A DNA stretch of 64,000 bases from Marinomonas arctica (GTDB lineage: Bacteria; Pseudomonadota; Gammaproteobacteria; Pseudomonadales; Marinomonadaceae), in assembly GCF_003259225.1 (NCBI RefSeq), contig NZ_QHJF01000032.1, positions 1-64,000 of the forward strand, given 5' to 3'. Below the pieces are notes generated by a model. That model made no database searches. It was not told the origin of the DNA and was given only the letters and a program-made list of their open reading frames with translations. Positions within the stretch are counted from its first letter, which is position 1, and every line of letters starts with the position of its first letter. Positions 21,205-33,551 of this stretch are shown here, piece by piece. The translations under genes were made by a program, and so were the position numbers.

Positions 21205-24200
21205 ATGAAAGACTTATTAGGTCTTCTAAAATCACAGGGACAATCTGACGAGTTTGATGCGATCCGCATTGGCTTGGCATCACCAGATATGATTCGTTCA
21301 TGGTCTTACGGTGAAGTTAAAAAGCCAGAGACCATCAACTACCGTACGTTCAAACCAGAACGTGACGGGTTGTTCTGTGCAAAAATCTTTGGTCCTATCA
21401 AGGACTATGAGTGCTTGTGTGGTAAATACAAGCGTTTGAAACACCGTGGTGTTATCTGTGAGAAGTGTGGCGTTGAAGTGGCTCTGTCTAAAGTGCGTCG
21501 TGAACGCATGGGTCACATTGAGCTTGCATCGCCTGTTGCACACATTTGGTTTTTGAAATCTTTACCGTCTCGTATTGGTCTTATCCTTGATATGACACTG
21601 CGTGACATTGAGCGTGTTTTGTATTTTGAATCTTTCATCGTGATCGATCCAGGTATGACGACGCTTGATAAAGGCCAATTGCTAAACGACGAGCAGTACT
21701 TTGAAGCGCTAGAAGAGTTCGGTGACGAATTCGATGCCCGTATGGGTGCGGAAGCGGTTCAGATGTTGCTTCGCGATCTAGACATGCCTGTAGAAATCAA
21801 CAGCATGCGTGAAGAGCTAAACAGCACGAATTCAGAAACTCGCATTAAGAAGCTTTCTAAGCGTCTTAAGCTGGTTGAAGCATTTTATCATTCTGGTAAC
21901 AACCCAGAGTGGATGGTGCTTGACGTATTGCCTGTTCTTCCGCCAGATCTTCGTCCATTGGTACCACTTGAAGGTGGCCGTTTTGCGACGTCTGATTTGA
22001 ACGATCTTTACCGTCGTGTGATTAACCGTAACAACCGTCTAAAGCGCCTGTTAGAGCTTTCTGCTCCAGATATCATCGTACGCAATGAAAAGCGTATGTT
22101 GCAAGAATCTGTTGATGCATTGCTTGATAACGGTCGTCGTGGTCGCGCCATTACTGGTTCTAACAAGCGTCCTCTAAAATCTTTGGCTGATATGATCAAA
22201 GGTAAGCAAGGTCGTTTCCGTCAGAACTTGCTAGGTAAGCGTGTTGACTATTCTGGTCGTTCTGTAATCACTGTAGGTCCATCACTGCGTCTACATCAGT
22301 GTGGTCTACCTAAGAAAATGGCACTTGAGCTATTCAAGCCATTCATTTTCTCTAAACTTGAACTTCGTGGCATGGCGACGACGATCAAAGCAGCGAAGAA
22401 AATGGTTGAGCGTGAAACGCCGGAAGTGTGGGATATCCTTGATGAGGTTATCCGCGAACATCCAGTGATGTTGAACCGTGCACCAACACTTCACCGTTTG
22501 GGTATCCAAGCGTTTGAACCAATGTTGATCGAAGGTAAGGCTATTCAGTTGCACCCACTAGTGTGTGCGGCATACAACGCTGACTTCGATGGTGACCAAA
22601 TGGCGGTTCACGTTCCGTTGACGATTGAAGCACAGCTTGAAGCTCGTGCCTTGATGATGTCTACGAACAACATCTTATCGCCTGCCAACGGCGAGCCGAT
22701 CATCGTGCCTTCTCAGGACGTTGTATTGGGTCTGTACTACATGACACGTGAGAAAATCAATGCCAAAGGCGAAGGCATGGCATTTTCTGACATCAAAGAA
22801 GTACACCGTGCGTATGGTGCGAAACAAGTTGAATTGCATGCCAAGGTAAAAGTACGTATCAGCCAAGTGGATACTACTCTTGATGGCGAAAAAGTGCCGT
22901 CTACTTTTATTGCCGATACAACGGTTGGTCGTGCTTTGCTGTTTGATATTGTTCCTGATGGCCTACCGTTCTCCGTGGTTAACCAAACCATGAAGAAGAA
23001 GGCAATCTCTAACTTGATCAACGAGTGTTACCGTAAAGTGGGCTTGAAAGAAAGCTGTATCTTTGCTGACCAATTGATGTACACAGGTTTTGCTTACGCA
23101 ACGGCGTCAGGTTCTTCTGTAGGTGTTGATGACTTTGTTATCCCGCCAGAAAAAGCCGCGATTATTGCCAAAGCGGAAGCGGAAGTTAAAGAAATTGAAT
23201 ACCAATACGCGGATGGTCTTGTAACGCAAGGCGAGAAGTACAACAAGGTAATCGATTTATGGTCTCGTACTAACGAAACCGTAACAGAAGCCATGATGAA
23301 AAACTTGGCGAAAGAGATGACTGTCAACAAAGCAGGTGAAACGGTTGAACAACAATCCTTCAACTCTGTATACATGATGGCTGACTCTGGTGCCCGTGGT
23401 AGTGTTGCTCAGATGCGTCAGTTGGGCGGTATGCGTGGTTTGATGGCGAAACCAGATGGTTCCATCATCGAGACGCCAATCACTGCAAACTTCCGTGAAG
23501 GTCTATCTGTACTTCAGTACTTTACCTCCACTCACGGTGCTCGTAAGGGTCTTGCTGATACGGCGTTGAAAACAGCGAACTCCGGTTACTTGACGCGTCG
23601 TCTCGTAGACGTAGCGCAGGATTTGGTTATCACTGAAGTAGATTGTGGCTCTACAAACGGTATTTCCGTTGCGGCCATGATTGAAGGCGGTGACGTTGTT
23701 GTTCCGCTCGGTCATCGCGTATTGGGTCGTGTTGTGGCTCAAGACGTTATTGACGGTAAAGGCGACTTCGTCCTCGCTGCTGGTACTTTGATTGATGAGC
23801 ATGATGTTCGTACTATCGAAGCGGCTGGTGTCGACGAAATGATCATTCGTTCTGTTATCACTTGTAATACGCGTCATGGTGTATGTGCCAAGTGTTACGG
23901 TCGTGACTTGGCTCGTGGTCATCAGGTTAACATTGGTGAGGCGATTGGTGTTGTTGCAGCACAGTCTATCGGTGAGCCAGGTACACAGTTAACAATGCGT
24001 ACCTTCCACATCGGTGGTGCCGCTTCTCGAGCGTCTGCCGTTGATAGTGTTCAAGTGAAGAGTGCAGGTACGGTTCGTTTTAACAAGATGAAGAGTATCG
24101 AGCGCCACACAGGGCATCTAGTGGTTGCCTCTCGTTCTTCTGAGTTGGCTATTGCTGACGAAGCGGGTCGTGAGAAAGAACGTTATAAACTTCCTTATGG

Positions 24201-25407
24201 TGCGGTATTGAGTGTACGTGAAGGCGATCAAGTAACGGCGGGTCAAATCGTCGCTAACTGGGATCCACATACACACCCAATCGTATCTGAGATGGAAGGT
24301 CGTCTTGAGTTCAGTGGTATGGAAGAGAACGTGACTATTCGTCGTCAATCTGACGAAATGACGGGCTTGACTACGATTGAAGTTATGGAGATGCGTGACC
24401 GTCCTGCTGCTGGTAAAGACATACGTCCGATGATTGCCGTTGTTGATGCAGAGGGTAACCCTGTATTAATTCCTGGTACTGAATCTCCAGTACAGTACAT
24501 GCTTCCTGAAAAAGCATTGTTAAGCCTAGATCATGGTGCGACAGTGAAATCCGGTGAGGTTCTTGCGCGTATTCCTCAAGAATCTATTGGTAACAAGGAT
24601 ATTACCGGTGGTTTGCCACGTGTGGCCGACCTATTTGAAGCGCGTCGTCCGAAAGATCCTGCTGTTATGGCAGAGACAAGCGGTGTGGTTAGCTTCGGCA
24701 AAGAGACAAAAGGTAAGATTCGTTTGGTGATCACACCACAAAATGGTGATGAGCCAGTTGAGACATTGATTCCTAAATGGCGTCAAATCAACATCTTTGA
24801 CGGCGAAGAAGTGGCAAAAGGTGAAATTATCGCCGATGGTCCATTGAGCCCTCATGACATTTTGCGTCTTCAAGGTGTAGAGGCTTTGGCTGATTACATC
24901 ACGAATGAAGTGCAAGAAGTTTACCGCTTACAAGGCGTAGTAATTAACGATAAGCATATCGAAGTTATTGTTAACCAAATGTTGCGTAAAGTGGAAGTTG
25001 GAGAGTCTGGTGATACGGATCTTATCCAAGGTGATCAGGTTGAGTTTACTCACCTGCTAGATGCAAACGAAAAAGCAATCGCTGAGGGTAAATTCCCAGC
25101 GAAGTATGAGCGCGTGCTTCTAGGTATCACGAAAGCTTCTTTGGCTACTGAGTCCTTTATATCAGCAGCATCTTTCCAAGAGACAACTCGTGTTCTTACG
25201 GAAGGTGCGGTAACTGGTAAGAAAGATCACTTACGTGGCTTGAAAGAAAACGTTGTTGTAGGTCGTTTGATACCAGCAGGTACAGGCTTGGCTTACCACA
25301 ATGAGCGCAAGAGAAAGAAAGAGCTTGCGCAAGCAGCAAAAGAAGGAAGTTCAACAGTGAGTGCATCCGATGTGGAAGAAGCATTGAGTGCCGCACTGAA
25401 AGACTAG
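21205..25407 (+). CDS. rpoC: RNA polymerase subunit beta'
   Basis: RpoC holds the active-site magnesium: [15 protein letters not shown] is intact. The 1400-aa protein (E. coli 1407) has the N-terminal zinc ribbon ([20 protein letters not shown]), the second zinc site near the bridge/trigger region ([15 protein letters not shown]) and the trigger-loop start [12 protein letters not shown]. The ATG at 21205 gives the normal MKDLLGLLK start; a GTG at 21190 is in frame but atypical. Confidence 0.98.
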   Translation: MKDLLGLLKSQGQSDEFDAIRIGLASPDMIRSWSYGEVKKPETINYRTFKPERDGLFCAKIFGPIKDYECLCGKYKRLKHRGVICEKCGVEVALSKVRRERMGHIELASPVAHIWFLKSLPSRIGLILDMTLRDIERVLYFESFIVIDPGMTTLDKGQLLNDEQYFEALEEFGDEFDARMGAEAVQMLLRDLDMPVEINSMREELNSTNSETRIKKLSKRLKLVEAFYHSGNNPEWMVLDVLPVLPPDLRPLVPLEGGRFATSDLNDLYRRVINRNNRLKRLLELSAPDIIVRNEKRMLQESVDALLDNGRRGRAITGSNKRPLKSLADMIKGKQGRFRQNLLGKRVDYSGRSVITVGPSLRLHQCGLPKKMALELFKPFIFSKLELRGMATTIKAAKKMVERETPEVWDILDEVIREHPVMLNRAPTLHRLGIQAFEPMLIEGKAIQLHPLVCAAYNADFDGDQMAVHVPLTIEAQLEARALMMSTNNILSPANGEPIIVPSQDVVLGLYYMTREKINAKGEGMAFSDIKEVHRAYGAKQVELHAKVKVRISQVDTTLDGEKVPSTFIADTTVGRALLFDIVPDGLPFSVVNQTMKKKAISNLINECYRKVGLKESCIFADQLMYTGFAYATASGSSVGVDDFVIPPEKAAIIAKAEAEVKEIEYQYADGLVTQGEKYNKVIDLWSRTNETVTEAMMKNLAKEMTVNKAGETVEQQSFNSVYMMADSGARGSVAQMRQLGGMRGLMAKPDGSIIETPITANFREGLSVLQYFTSTHGARKGLADTALKTANSGYLTRRLVDVAQDLVITEVDCGSTNGISVAAMIEGGDVVVPLGHRVLGRVVAQDVIDGKGDFVLAAGTLIDEHDVRTIEAAGVDEMIIRSVITCNTRHGVCAKCYGRDLARGHQVNIGEAIGVVAAQSIGEPGTQLTMRTFHIGGAASRASAVDSVQVKSAGTVRFNKMKSIERHTGHLVVASRSSELAIADEAGREKERYKLPYGAVLSVREGDQVTAGQIVANWDPHTHPIVSEMEGRLEFSGMEENVTIRRQSDEMTGLTTIEVMEMRDRPAAGKDIRPMIAVVDAEGNPVLIPGTESPVQYMLPEKALLSLDHGATVKSGEVLARIPQESIGNKDITGGLPRVADLFEARRPKDPAVMAETSGVVSFGKETKGKIRLVITPQNGDEPVETLIPKWRQINIFDGEEVAKGEIIADGPLSPHDILRLQGVEALADYITNEVQEVYRLQGVVINDKHIEVIVNQMLRKVEVGESGDTDLIQGDQVEFTHLLDANEKAIAEGKFPAKYERVLLGITKASLATESFISAASFQETTRVLTEGAVTGKKDHLRGLKENVVVGRLIPAGTGLAYHNERKRKKELAQAAKEGSSTVSASDVEEALSAALKD

Positions 25408-25427
25408 TTATTTGCTGTTAAATCGTA

Positions 25428-25916
<489 letters not shown>

Positions 25917-25966
25917 GCAAAAGCTACTTAATTCATCGTTTAGACATAATTTTTTAATACAGTAAG

Positions 25967-25994
25967 GCCGAGCAATAATTAAATTGTCTCGGGC
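25967..25994 (+). promoter_or_regulatory. Candidate S7-binding hairpin between rpsL and rpsG
   Basis: CCGAGCAAT (25968-25976) pairs with ATTGTCTCGG (25983-25992) with one bulged T. It lies in the 99-base rpsL-rpsG gap, the place and size of the S7 autoregulatory site in E. coli, and is followed by the GGGCGAA context that I recall from that site. The evidence is position and fold only. Confidence 0.5.
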
Positions 25995-26015
25995 GAACCT
26001 GAAGAGGATGTAGAT

Positions 26016-26489
26016 ATGCCTAGAAGACGTGTCGTCGCTAAGCGTGAAATCCTTCCGGATCCTAAACACGGAAGCCAACTTCTCGCTAAATTTATTAACC
26101 ATGTAATGGTTAGTGGTAAAAAATCTGTAGCAGAAAGCATTGTTTACAATGCGTTGAACACTGTTGCAACACGCGCTAAAACAGAAGAGCCGATGGCTAT
26201 CTTCGAAAAAGCACTAGAATCTATCCAGCCAATGGTTGAGGTTAAATCTCGCCGTGTTGGTGGTGCTACTTACCAAGTTCCTGTTGAAGTACGTCCTGCT
26301 CGCCGCGCAGCATTGTCTATGCGTTGGTTGGTTGATGCTTCTCGTAAGCGTGGTGAAAAATCCATGGCTCTACGTCTTGCAGGCGAAATCTTAGATGCTG
26401 CCGAAAACAAAGGTTCTGCTGTTAAGAAACGTGAAGACGTTCATCGCATGGCAGAAGCTAACAAAGCATTCTCTCACTACCGTTTCTAA
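26016..26489 (+). CDS. rpsG: 30S ribosomal protein S7
   Basis: S7 initiates assembly of the 30S head and contacts E-site tRNA. The 157-aa protein begins [20 protein letters not shown] and has [18 protein letters not shown] and the C-terminal [15 protein letters not shown], all canonical. The length agrees with the short form of S7. The RBS is GAAGAGGA. Confidence 0.97.
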   Translation: MPRRRVVAKREILPDPKHGSQLLAKFINHVMVSGKKSVAESIVYNALNTVATRAKTEEPMAIFEKALESIQPMVEVKSRRVGGATYQVPVEVRPARRAALSMRWLVDASRKRGEKSMALRLAGEILDAAENKGSAVKKREDVHRMAEANKAFSHYRF

Positions 26490-26510
26490 TCATCCAGAGA
26501 AGGATACACA

Positions 26511-28604
26511 GTGGCACGTAAAACCCCTATCAACCGCTACCGTAATATCGGTATTTGTGCGCATGTTGATGCAGGTAAGACGACGACAACTGAACGCGTT
26601 CTTTTTTACACTGGTCTGTCTCATAAAATTGGTGAAGTGCACGATGGTGCCGCCACCATGGATTGGATGGAGCAGGAGCAAGAGCGTGGTATCACGATAA
26701 CTTCAGCGGCAACAACGTGCTTCTGGAGTGGAATGAACAAGCAGTTTGAAGAGCACCGTATTAATATTATTGATACACCTGGGCACGTAGACTTTACTAT
26801 CGAAGTAGAGCGTTCTTTGCGTGTTCTAGATGGTGCTGTTGTTGTGCTTTGTGGTTCTTCGGGTGTGCAGCCTCAAACTGAGACGGTTTGGCGTCAGGCG
26901 AATAAGTATGAAGTGCCTCGTATGGTCTTTGTTAATAAGATGGATCGTACGGGTGCTAATTTCTTTTCGGTCGTGCGTCAGTTAAAAACGCGACTCGGGG
27001 CAAATGCTGTTCCCATTCAGATTAACATTGGTGCTGAAGAAGATTTTAAAGGCGTCATTGATTTAGTCTTAATGAAAACAATAATGTGGAATGAAGAAGA
27101 TCAGGGGATGACTTTCTCTTTAGAGGAAATTCCTGAAGATTTGCTTGATGAAGCGTTAGAGTGGCGTGAGCAGATGGTGGAGGCCGCAGCGGAAGCGAAT
27201 GATGAATTGATGGATAAGTACCTTGAAGAAGGTGAATTATCTGTTGATGAGATTAAAAGCGGCTTGCGAATTCGTACGTTGTCCAATGAGATTGTCTTGG
27301 TTACGTGTGGTTCGGCCTTTAAAAACAAAGGTGTTCAGGCTGTTTTGGATGCGGTTGTTGAATATTTACCTTCTCCGCTTGAAGTAAAAGCGATTGAGGG
27401 GACGCTTGAAGATGGTGAAACGGTTGTGACTCGAGTGGCAAATGATGAAGATCCTTTTTCGTCATTGGCTTTTAAGATCGCAACGGATCCATTTGTGGGC
27501 ACATTGACATTTATTCGTGTGTATTCAGGTGTGTTGCGTTCTGGTGATGCGGTTTATAACTCTGTTAAGCAGAAGCGTGAGCGTATCGGTAGAATGGTAC
27601 AGATGCATGCAAATAATCGTGAAGAGATCAAAGAGGTTTTAGCGGGTGATATTGCTGCTCTCGTAGGTATGAAGTTTGCAACTACGGGTGATACTCTTTG
27701 TGATATGAATGATGTTGTTGTGTTAGAGCGTATGGAGTTTCCTGAGCCAGTTATCTCTGTTGCGGTTGAGCCTAAATCTCAAGCGGATCAAGATAAAATG
27801 GCTGTTGCGTTAGGTAAATTGGCGCAAGAAGACCCTTCTTTCCGTGTGGAGACGCATGAAGAGACGGGGCAAACTATTATTTCTGGTATGGGTGAACTGC
27901 ACCTTGATATTCTTGTTGACCGTATGCGTCGTGAGTTTAAGGTGGAGGCTAACATTGGTAAGCCTCAGGTTTCCTACCGGGAGAAAATTCGCAAAGAAGT
28001 GGTGGTTAATCACAAGTTTGTGCGTCAATCCGGTGGTCGTGGTCAATACGGTCACGTCGTAATGAAGCTAATCCCAACTGAAAAAGATGGGCTTGAGTTC
28101 GTTAACGAGATTGTTGGTGGTGCTATTCCTAAAGAATACATCCCTGCAGTAGAAAAGGGTGTTTCAGAGCAAATGAAGAATGGTGTAATCGCTGGTTACC
28201 CATTATTGGGTATCAAGGTTGTACTGATCGATGGTTCATTCCATGATGTTGACTCTAACGAAATGGCCTTTAAAATTGCAGCTTCTCAGGGGCTAAGAAA
28301 AGGAGCGGTAGATGCTGATCCTTGCGTTCTTGAACCTGTAATGAAAGTGGAAGTTGTAACTCCTGAAGAATACATGGGTGATGTGATGGGTGACCTGAAT
28401 CGTCGTCGTGGTCTTGTTCAGGGGATGGACGATTCCCCGTCAGGGAAAATTATTCGTGCTGAAGTTCCTCTCGGGGAGATGTTCGGATATGCAACTGACG
28501 TGCGTAGCTTGTCGCAAGGGCGTGCAAGTTATGCAATGGAGTTTGAGAAATACGCTGAAGCACCGGCTAGTGTGGCAGACGCGATCATCAAAAATGAAGA
28601 TTAA
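26511..28604 (+). CDS. fusA: Elongation factor G
   Basis: EF-G is the GTPase that drives translocation and, with RRF, ribosome recycling. The 697-aa protein (E. coli 704) begins at GTG 26511 behind AGAAGGA and has G1 [12 protein letters not shown], the G2 region [15 protein letters not shown]3 DTPGHVDF and G4 NKMD, followed by domains II-V ending [16 protein letters not shown]. Codon choice over roughly the first 1.4 kb is clearly less biased than in rpsG and tuf (many AAT, ATT, GAT, TTA and GGG codons), which is unexpected for the str operon; the final part is more biased. It may be one of two EF-G copies in the genome. Confidence 0.95.
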   Translation: MARKTPINRYRNIGICAHVDAGKTTTTERVLFYTGLSHKIGEVHDGAATMDWMEQEQERGITITSAATTCFWSGMNKQFEEHRINIIDTPGHVDFTIEVERSLRVLDGAVVVLCGSSGVQPQTETVWRQANKYEVPRMVFVNKMDRTGANFFSVVRQLKTRLGANAVPIQINIGAEEDFKGVIDLVLMKTIMWNEEDQGMTFSLEEIPEDLLDEALEWREQMVEAAAEANDELMDKYLEEGELSVDEIKSGLRIRTLSNEIVLVTCGSAFKNKGVQAVLDAVVEYLPSPLEVKAIEGTLEDGETVVTRVANDEDPFSSLAFKIATDPFVGTLTFIRVYSGVLRSGDAVYNSVKQKRERIGRMVQMHANNREEIKEVLAGDIAALVGMKFATTGDTLCDMNDVVVLERMEFPEPVISVAVEPKSQADQDKMAVALGKLAQEDPSFRVETHEETGQTIISGMGELHLDILVDRMRREFKVEANIGKPQVSYREKIRKEVVVNHKFVRQSGGRGQYGHVVMKLIPTEKDGLEFVNEIVGGAIPKEYIPAVEKGVSEQMKNGVIAGYPLLGIKVVLIDGSFHDVDSNEMAFKIAASQGLRKGAVDADPCVLEPVMKVEVVTPEEYMGDVMGDLNRRRGLVQGMDDSPSGKIIRAEVPLGEMFGYATDVRSLSQGRASYAMEFEKYAEAPASVADAIIKNED

Positions 28605-28639
28605 TCATCATACTTACTAATTCTTAAGGTGTATGTATC

Positions 28640-29863
28640 ATGGCAAAGAGTAAATTCGAACGTAATAAACCACACGTTAACGTTGGCACTATCGGTCACG
28701 TTGACCATGGTAAAACAACACTAACAGCAGCATTGACTCGTGTATGTGCAGAAGTATATGGCGGTACAGCCGTTGCTTTTGACGGTATCGATAATGCTCC
28801 TGAAGAGCGTGAGCGTGGTATCACAATCTCTACTTCTCACGTAGAGTACGATTCTCCAGTTCGCCACTATGCGCACGTAGATTGTCCTGGACACGCCGAT
28901 TATGTTAAAAACATGATCACTGGTGCTGCTCAAATGGACGGCGCGATCCTAGTTTGTGGTGCGACTGACGGCCCAATGCCTCAGACTCGTGAACACATCC
29001 TTCTTTCTCGTCAAGTAGGTGTTCCTTACATCGTTGTTTTCTTGAACAAGTCTGACTTGTTGGCTGAAGACTGTGGTGGTGCGGATTCTGAAGAATACGC
29101 AGAGATGCTAGAATTGGTTGAGATGGAATTGCGTGACCTTCTATCTGAATACGACTTCCCAGGTGATGATACTCCAATCATCCCAGGTTCTGCGCTAATG
29201 GCGTTGAAAGGCGAAGACGACAACGAAATGGGTACAACGGCTGTTCGTAAACTAGTTGAAACACTAGATTCTTACATTCCTGAGCCAGAGCGTGCTATCG
29301 ACGGTGCATTCTTGATGCCTATCGAGGACGTATTCTCTATCCAAGGTCGTGGTACAGTTGTTACTGGTCGTGTTGAGCGCGGTATCATCAAGATCCAAGA
29401 AGAAGTTGAAATTGTTGGTATCGTGAATACTATCAAGACTACTTGTACTGGTGTTGAGATGTTCCGTAAGCTTCTTGACGAAGGTCGTGCTGGTGAGAAC
29501 TGTGGTATTCTTCTGCGTGGTACTAAGCGTGAAGACGTTCAGCGTGGTCAAGTATTGGCTAAGCCTGGTTCAATCACTCCTCACACTACGTTTGAAGCAG
29601 AAGTGTATGTGTTGGGTAAAGATGAAGGTGGTCGTCACACTCCATTCTTCAAAGGTTACCGCCCACAGTTCTACTTCCGTACAACTGACGTAACTGGTGC
29701 ATGCTCTCTTCCAGAAGGCGTAGAAATGGTTATGCCTGGTGATAACATTCAAATGACTGTTGAACTAATTCACCCAATCGCGATGGACGAAGGTCTACGT
29801 TTCGCGATTCGTGAAGGTGGTCGTACAGTTGGTGCCGGTGTTGTAGCTAAAATCCTTAAGTAA
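28640..29863 (+). CDS. tuf: Elongation factor Tu
   Basis: EF-Tu delivers aminoacyl-tRNA to the ribosome. G1 is GHVDHGKT (residues 19-26), G3 DCPGH and G4 NKSD (Ser where E. coli has Cys). At 407 aa it is longer than E. coli EF-Tu (394), mainly through extra acidic residues just after NKSD ([16 protein letters not shown]). Codons are highly biased. It is the last gene of the str operon, and the only tuf in the window. Confidence 0.97.
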   Translation: MAKSKFERNKPHVNVGTIGHVDHGKTTLTAALTRVCAEVYGGTAVAFDGIDNAPEERERGITISTSHVEYDSPVRHYAHVDCPGHADYVKNMITGAAQMDGAILVCGATDGPMPQTREHILLSRQVGVPYIVVFLNKSDLLAEDCGGADSEEYAEMLELVEMELRDLLSEYDFPGDDTPIIPGSALMALKGEDDNEMGTTAVRKLVETLDSYIPEPERAIDGAFLMPIEDVFSIQGRGTVVTGRVERGIIKIQEEVEIVGIVNTIKTTCTGVEMFRKLLDEGRAGENCGILLRGTKREDVQRGQVLAKPGSITPHTTFEAEVYVLGKDEGGRHTPFFKGYRPQFYFRTTDVTGACSLPEGVEMVMPGDNIQMTVELIHPIAMDEGLRFAIREGGRTVGAGVVAKILK

Positions 29864-29895
29864 TTAGATAGTAATATCTGCTTACTTTGATTTGG

Positions 29896-29928
29896 AAAAG
29901 GCCACTCGCATATCGGGTGGCCTTTTTA
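29896..29928 (+). terminator. Terminator of the str operon
   Basis: AAAAGGCCACTCG (29896-29908) pairs with CGGGTGGCCTTTT (29914-29926), one wobble, followed by more T. It lies 33 bases past the tuf stop. Confidence 0.92.
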
Positions 29929-29965
29929 TTTTATGGTTTATTTTGTTTGTTCAGAAATTGGTTAC

Positions 29966-29994
29966 TTGACAACCAGTTTTTGAATGGCTAATAT
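29966..29994 (+). promoter_or_regulatory. S10 operon promoter
   Basis: A consensus TTGACA (29966-29971) and TAATAT (29989-29994) are exactly 17 bases apart, directly after the tuf terminator. Transcription would start near 30001, leaving only about 70 bases of leader before rpsJ, much shorter than the E. coli S10 leader. Confidence 0.85.
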
Positions 29995-30070
29995 TCGCCG
30001 TCCTTAAAAAAGGATTGTGGCTTAATAAATGTACAGTTAAGTCATTAAAACATTGTATTTGGAGTTGGAA

Positions 30071-30382
30071 ATGCAAAGCCAAAAAATCCGTATTCGTCTG
30101 AAAGCGTTTGATCACCGTCTGATCGATGCTTCAACACAAGAAATTGTGGACACAGCGAAACGTACAGGTGCGCAAGTGCGTGGACCGATTCCACTTCCTA
30201 CTCGCAAAGAGCGTTATACAGTATTGATTTCTCCACACGTAAACAAAGATGCGCGTGATCAGTATGAAATCCGTACACACAAACGTGTTCTAGACATTGT
30301 TGAGCCAACTGAAAAAACAGTTGATGCGCTAATGAAGTTAGATCTTGCGGCAGGCGTGGAAGTACAAATTTCTTTGGGTTAA
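30071..30382 (+). CDS. rpsJ: 30S ribosomal protein S10 / NusE
   Basis: S10 is part of the 30S head and, as NusE, of the antitermination complex with NusB. The ATG at 30071 gives 103 aa, exactly the E. coli length, starting [19 protein letters not shown] and containing [15 protein letters not shown]. The frame is open 18 bases further to a TTG, but GGAG-type sequence before 30071 supports the later start. Confidence 0.97.
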   Translation: MQSQKIRIRLKAFDHRLIDASTQEIVDTAKRTGAQVRGPIPLPTRKERYTVLISPHVNKDARDQYEIRTHKRVLDIVEPTEKTVDALMKLDLAAGVEVQISLG

Positions 30383-30510
30383 TAGCTCAAAGTTTGGGGT
30401 GCGACAACCGGCTGGTTATCAGTCGGCTATATGCACAATAGTGGAATGATCTGGAATGATCAGCCGTAGCGGGTGATAGCCCCATACACAACTGGCAAAT
30501 GAGGTAAAAA
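30383..30510 (+). promoter_or_regulatory. Structured gap between rpsJ and rplC
   Basis: This 128-base spacer is unusually long for the S10 operon. It can fold: CCGGCTG pairs with CAGTCGG (near 30407-30425), TGATC pairs with GATCA (around 30447-30462), and GGGG near 30396 can close the whole element with CCCC near 30480. It includes a perfect tandem repeat TGGAATGATC (30442-30451 and 30452-30461). It ends just before the GAGG of rplC. A ribosomal-protein autoregulatory element is a reasonable guess. Confidence 0.45.
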
Positions 30511-31149
30511 ATGGCTATTCAATTAGTCGGACGCAAAGCCGGAATGACACGTATCTTCACTGAAGAGGGTGTATCCGTGCCAGTAACCGTCATCGAGGTT
30601 GAACCGAACCGCGTTACTCAGGTGAAAACAGCAGAAACTGACGGCTACCAAGCTGTTCAAGTGACTGTAGGTTCTCGCCGTTCGAGCCGCGTTAACAAAG
30701 CTGCTGCGGGTCATTATGCAAAAGCGAATGTTGAAGCAGGTCGTGGTTTGTGGGAGTTCCGCCTGTCTGGTGATGAAAAAGAAATCAATGTTGGTGATGA
30801 GCTAACTGTTGCTGATTTCGAATCTATCCAAATGGTTGATGTAACTGGTCAATCAAAGGGTAAAGGGTTTCAAGGTGCCATTAAGCGTCACAATTTCCGT
30901 ACGCAAGATGCTACACATGGTAACTCATTGTCTCACCGTGCACCTGGTTCTATCGGCCAATGTCAAACACCTGGTCGTGTTTGGAAAGGCAAGAAGATGG
31001 CTGGCCATATGGGTGCTGCACAAGTCACTACGCAATCACTAGAAGTGGTTCGTGTAGACACAGAACGTAACCTTATCCTTGTGAAAGGTGCCGTACCTGG
31101 TGCAGTAAATGGTGATGTTATTCTTCAATCAGCTGTTAAAGCTCGCTAA
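30511..31149 (+). CDS. rplC: 50S ribosomal protein L3
   Basis: L3 is an early assembly protein near the peptidyl-transferase centre. The 212-aa product (E. coli 209) begins [16 protein letters not shown] and contains [15 protein letters not shown] and [15 protein letters not shown] with the Gln that PrmB methylates in E. coli ([20 protein letters not shown]). It lies 12 bases from rplD. Confidence 0.97.
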   Translation: MAIQLVGRKAGMTRIFTEEGVSVPVTVIEVEPNRVTQVKTAETDGYQAVQVTVGSRRSSRVNKAAAGHYAKANVEAGRGLWEFRLSGDEKEINVGDELTVADFESIQMVDVTGQSKGKGFQGAIKRHNFRTQDATHGNSLSHRAPGSIGQCQTPGRVWKGKKMAGHMGAAQVTTQSLEVVRVDTERNLILVKGAVPGAVNGDVILQSAVKAR

Positions 31150-31161
31150 GAGGGGTAGACA

Positions 31162-31767
31162 ATGAACTTGAATCTAACAGGCGCTGAAGGAACTGTTGAA
31201 GTTTCTGATGTAGCCTTTGCTCGTGAATATAACGAAGCGTTGGTTCACCAAGTAGTTACATCTTACTTGGCAGGCGCTCGTCAAGGCTCACGTGCACAGA
31301 AGACACGCTCTGAAGTAGCAGGTGGTGGACGCAAACCTTGGAAACAAAAAGGTTCTGGTCGTGCACGCGCAGGTACTATCCGTAGCCCTCTATGGCGCTC
31401 TGGTGGTGTTACTTTCGCTGCTAAACCACAAGATCACTCTCAGAAAGTGAACAAGAAGATGTACCGTGCAGCAATGCGCACCATCTGGTCTGAACTTGTA
31501 CGTCAAGACCGTCTTGTTGTTGTTGAAGAACTTAAATTGGAAGCTCCAAAAACTAAGCTCTTCATAGCAAAAATGGCAGAATTGAATATTGAGAACGCTT
31601 TGATTGTTTCTGATCAATTAGATGACAATTTATTCTTAGCGGCTCGCAACATTCCTAACGTAGATGTACGTGATGCAGCGTCTATCGACCCTGTTAGCTT
31701 GATTGCTTACGACAAAGTGTTGGTGACAGTTGGTGCTCTGAAACAAGTTGAGGAGGCACTAGCATGA
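31162..31767 (+). CDS. rplD: 50S ribosomal protein L4
   Basis: L4 lines the peptide exit tunnel and, in E. coli, represses the S10 operon. The 201-aa length equals E. coli. The tunnel loop [19 protein letters not shown] (the region where macrolide-resistance changes arise) looks wild type. It overlaps rplW by four bases (ATGA). Confidence 0.97.
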   Translation: MNLNLTGAEGTVEVSDVAFAREYNEALVHQVVTSYLAGARQGSRAQKTRSEVAGGGRKPWKQKGSGRARAGTIRSPLWRSGGVTFAAKPQDHSQKVNKKMYRAAMRTIWSELVRQDRLVVVEELKLEAPKTKLFIAKMAELNIENALIVSDQLDDNLFLAARNIPNVDVRDAASIDPVSLIAYDKVLVTVGALKQVEEALA

Positions 31768-32060
31768 TCGGCGAACGTATTTATAAAGTTCTGTTGGGTC
31801 CGCACATTTCCGAAAAAGCAACGATCGTAGCCGAAGGCAATGGTCAGTATGTTTTTCGCGTAACTGGTGATGCAACGAAACCTGAAATCAAACAAGCTAT
31901 CGAAGCGCTTTTTGAAGTCAAAGTTGAGTCTGTTCGCACGTTGAACCATAAAGGTAAAACAAAGCGTACAGTTCGTGGTCTAGGTAAACGTAAAGACGTG
32001 AAAAAAGCGTATGTACGTTTGGCTGAAGGTCAAGACATTGATTTCATGGTCGCTGAATAA
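31764..32060 (+). CDS. rplW: 50S ribosomal protein L23
   Basis: L23 sits at the tunnel exit and is the docking site for trigger factor and SRP. The 98-aa protein (E. coli 100) starts [19 protein letters not shown] after Met and has the extended loop [12 protein letters not shown]. Translation is probably coupled to rplD by the ATGA overlap. Confidence 0.97.
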   Translation: MIGERIYKVLLGPHISEKATIVAEGNGQYVFRVTGDATKPEIKQAIEALFEVKVESVRTLNHKGKTKRTVRGLGKRKDVKKAYVRLAEGQDIDFMVAE

Positions 32061-32074
32061 GGGGAGATAGGTCA

Positions 32075-32899
32075 ATGGCTGTTGTTAAAAGTAAGCCAAC
32101 GTCTGCAGGCCGTCGTCACGTTGTTAAAGTTACCAACAACGATTTGCACAAAGGCGCGCCATATGCACCTTTGCTAGACACAAAAAGCAAATCTGGTGGA
32201 CGTAACAATAACGGACGCATCACTACGCGTCACGTAGGTGGTGGTCATAAGCAGCATTACCGTATGGTTGATTTCCGTCGTAACAAAGATGGGATTTCTG
32301 CGGTAGTTGAGCGTTTGGAATATGATCCAAACCGTTCTGCAAATATTGCATTGATTAGATATGCTGATGGTGAGCGTCGTTACATTATCGCTTCCAAAGG
32401 TATGGTTGCTGGCAATGTTGTTTTTAGTGGTGCAGATGCGCCTATCAAATCAGGTAATACTTTGCCTCTGCAAAATATTCCAGTTGGTAGTACCGTACAC
32501 TGTGTCGAGCTTAAGCCAGGTAAGGGTGCACAAGTTGCGCGTTCCGCTGGTGCTTCTGCTCAGCTAGTTGCTCGTGAAGGTCGTTACGTTACTCTTCGCC
32601 TACGTTCAGGTGAAATGCGTAAAGTATTGACAGAATGTCGCGCTACTTTAGGTGAAGTATCAAACTCTGAGCATAGCTTACGAGTTCTTGGTAAAGCTGG
32701 TGCTACGCGTTGGCGTGGTGTTCGTCCTACCGTTCGCGGTGCGGCGATGAACCCAGTGGATCACCCACATGGTGGTGGTGAAGGTCGTAGCAAAGGTGGT
32801 CGTCACCCAGTTACGCCATGGGGTGTGCCTACTAAAGGGTACAAAACGCGCAGCAACAAGCGTACTGATAAACTTATTGTACGTCGCCGTACTAAGTAA
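32075..32899 (+). CDS. rplB: 50S ribosomal protein L2
   Basis: L2 is a primary 23S rRNA-binding protein required for subunit association and peptidyl transfer. At 274 aa it matches E. coli (273). It carries [18 protein letters not shown] near the start and the invariant [10 protein letters not shown] segment in the C-terminal domain. The RBS GGGGAGA lies 7-13 bases before the ATG. Confidence 0.97.
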   Translation: MAVVKSKPTSAGRRHVVKVTNNDLHKGAPYAPLLDTKSKSGGRNNNGRITTRHVGGGHKQHYRMVDFRRNKDGISAVVERLEYDPNRSANIALIRYADGERRYIIASKGMVAGNVVFSGADAPIKSGNTLPLQNIPVGSTVHCVELKPGKGAQVARSAGASAQLVAREGRYVTLRLRSGEMRKVLTECRATLGEVSNSEHSLRVLGKAGATRWRGVRPTVRGAAMNPVDHPHGGGEGRSKGGRHPVTPWGVPTKGYKTRSNKRTDKLIVRRRTK

Positions 32900-32914
32900 T
32901 AAGAGGAAACGACT

Positions 32915-33190
32915 GTGCCACGTTCACTAAAAAAAGGTCCTTTTATCGACCTTCATTTGTTGAAAAAGGTAGAGGCTGCGGTAGAGAAAAATGATCGTCG
33001 TCCAATTAAAACTTGGTCACGCCGTTCTACTATCTTCCCTGATTTTGTAGGGTTGACTATCGCTGTCCATAATGGTCGCCAGCATGTTCCAGTTCTAGTA
33101 ACTGAAGATATGGTCGGTCATAAATTGGGTGAGTTCGCTCCGACCCGTACATATCGTGGTCATGCTGCGGACAAGAAAGCCAAACGGTAA
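32915..33190 (+). CDS. rpsS: 30S ribosomal protein S19
   Basis: S19 belongs to the 30S head and forms a complex with S13. The 91-aa protein (E. coli 92) uses a GTG start at 32915, behind AAGAGGAAA, and begins [19 protein letters not shown] after Met. The [19 protein letters not shown] and [12 protein letters not shown] segments are canonical. Confidence 0.97.
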   Translation: MPRSLKKGPFIDLHLLKKVEAAVEKNDRRPIKTWSRRSTIFPDFVGLTIAVHNGRQHVPVLVTEDMVGHKLGEFAPTRTYRGHAADKKAKR

Positions 33191-33204
33191 TAAGGGGTAT
33201 TAAC

Positions 33205-33537
33205 ATGAGTGAAGTAAGCGCTTCATTGAAGGGTGCTCGCCTCTCAGCGCAGAAGGCCCGTTTGGTTGTAGATCAAATCCGCGGCAAATCTGTTAGCGAA
33301 GCACTGAACATTTTAACGTTCAGTCCTAAAAAGGCGGCAGTAATTGTCAAGAAAGTACTAGAGTCTGCTATAGCTAACGCTGAGCATAACGAAGGTGCTG
33401 ATGTAGATGACTTGCGTGTGTCTACGGCTTACGTTGATGAGGCAATGACTCTGAAACGTATTATGCCACGTGCCAAAGGCCGTGCTGACCGTATTCTAAA
33501 ACGCGGTTGCCATATTACAGTTAAAGTCGCTGACTAA
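33205..33537 (+). CDS. rplV: 50S ribosomal protein L22
   Basis: L22 extends a hairpin into the exit tunnel. At 110 aa it equals E. coli L22. The C-terminal [17 protein letters not shown]-type tunnel hairpin (here [19 protein letters not shown]) has no insertion or deletion of the kind linked to macrolide resistance. Confidence 0.97.
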   Translation: MSEVSASLKGARLSAQKARLVVDQIRGKSVSEALNILTFSPKKAAVIVKKVLESAIANAEHNEGADVDDLRVSTAYVDEAMTLKRIMPRAKGRADRILKRGCHITVKVAD

Positions 33538-33551
33538 TTAGGAGAAACCCA

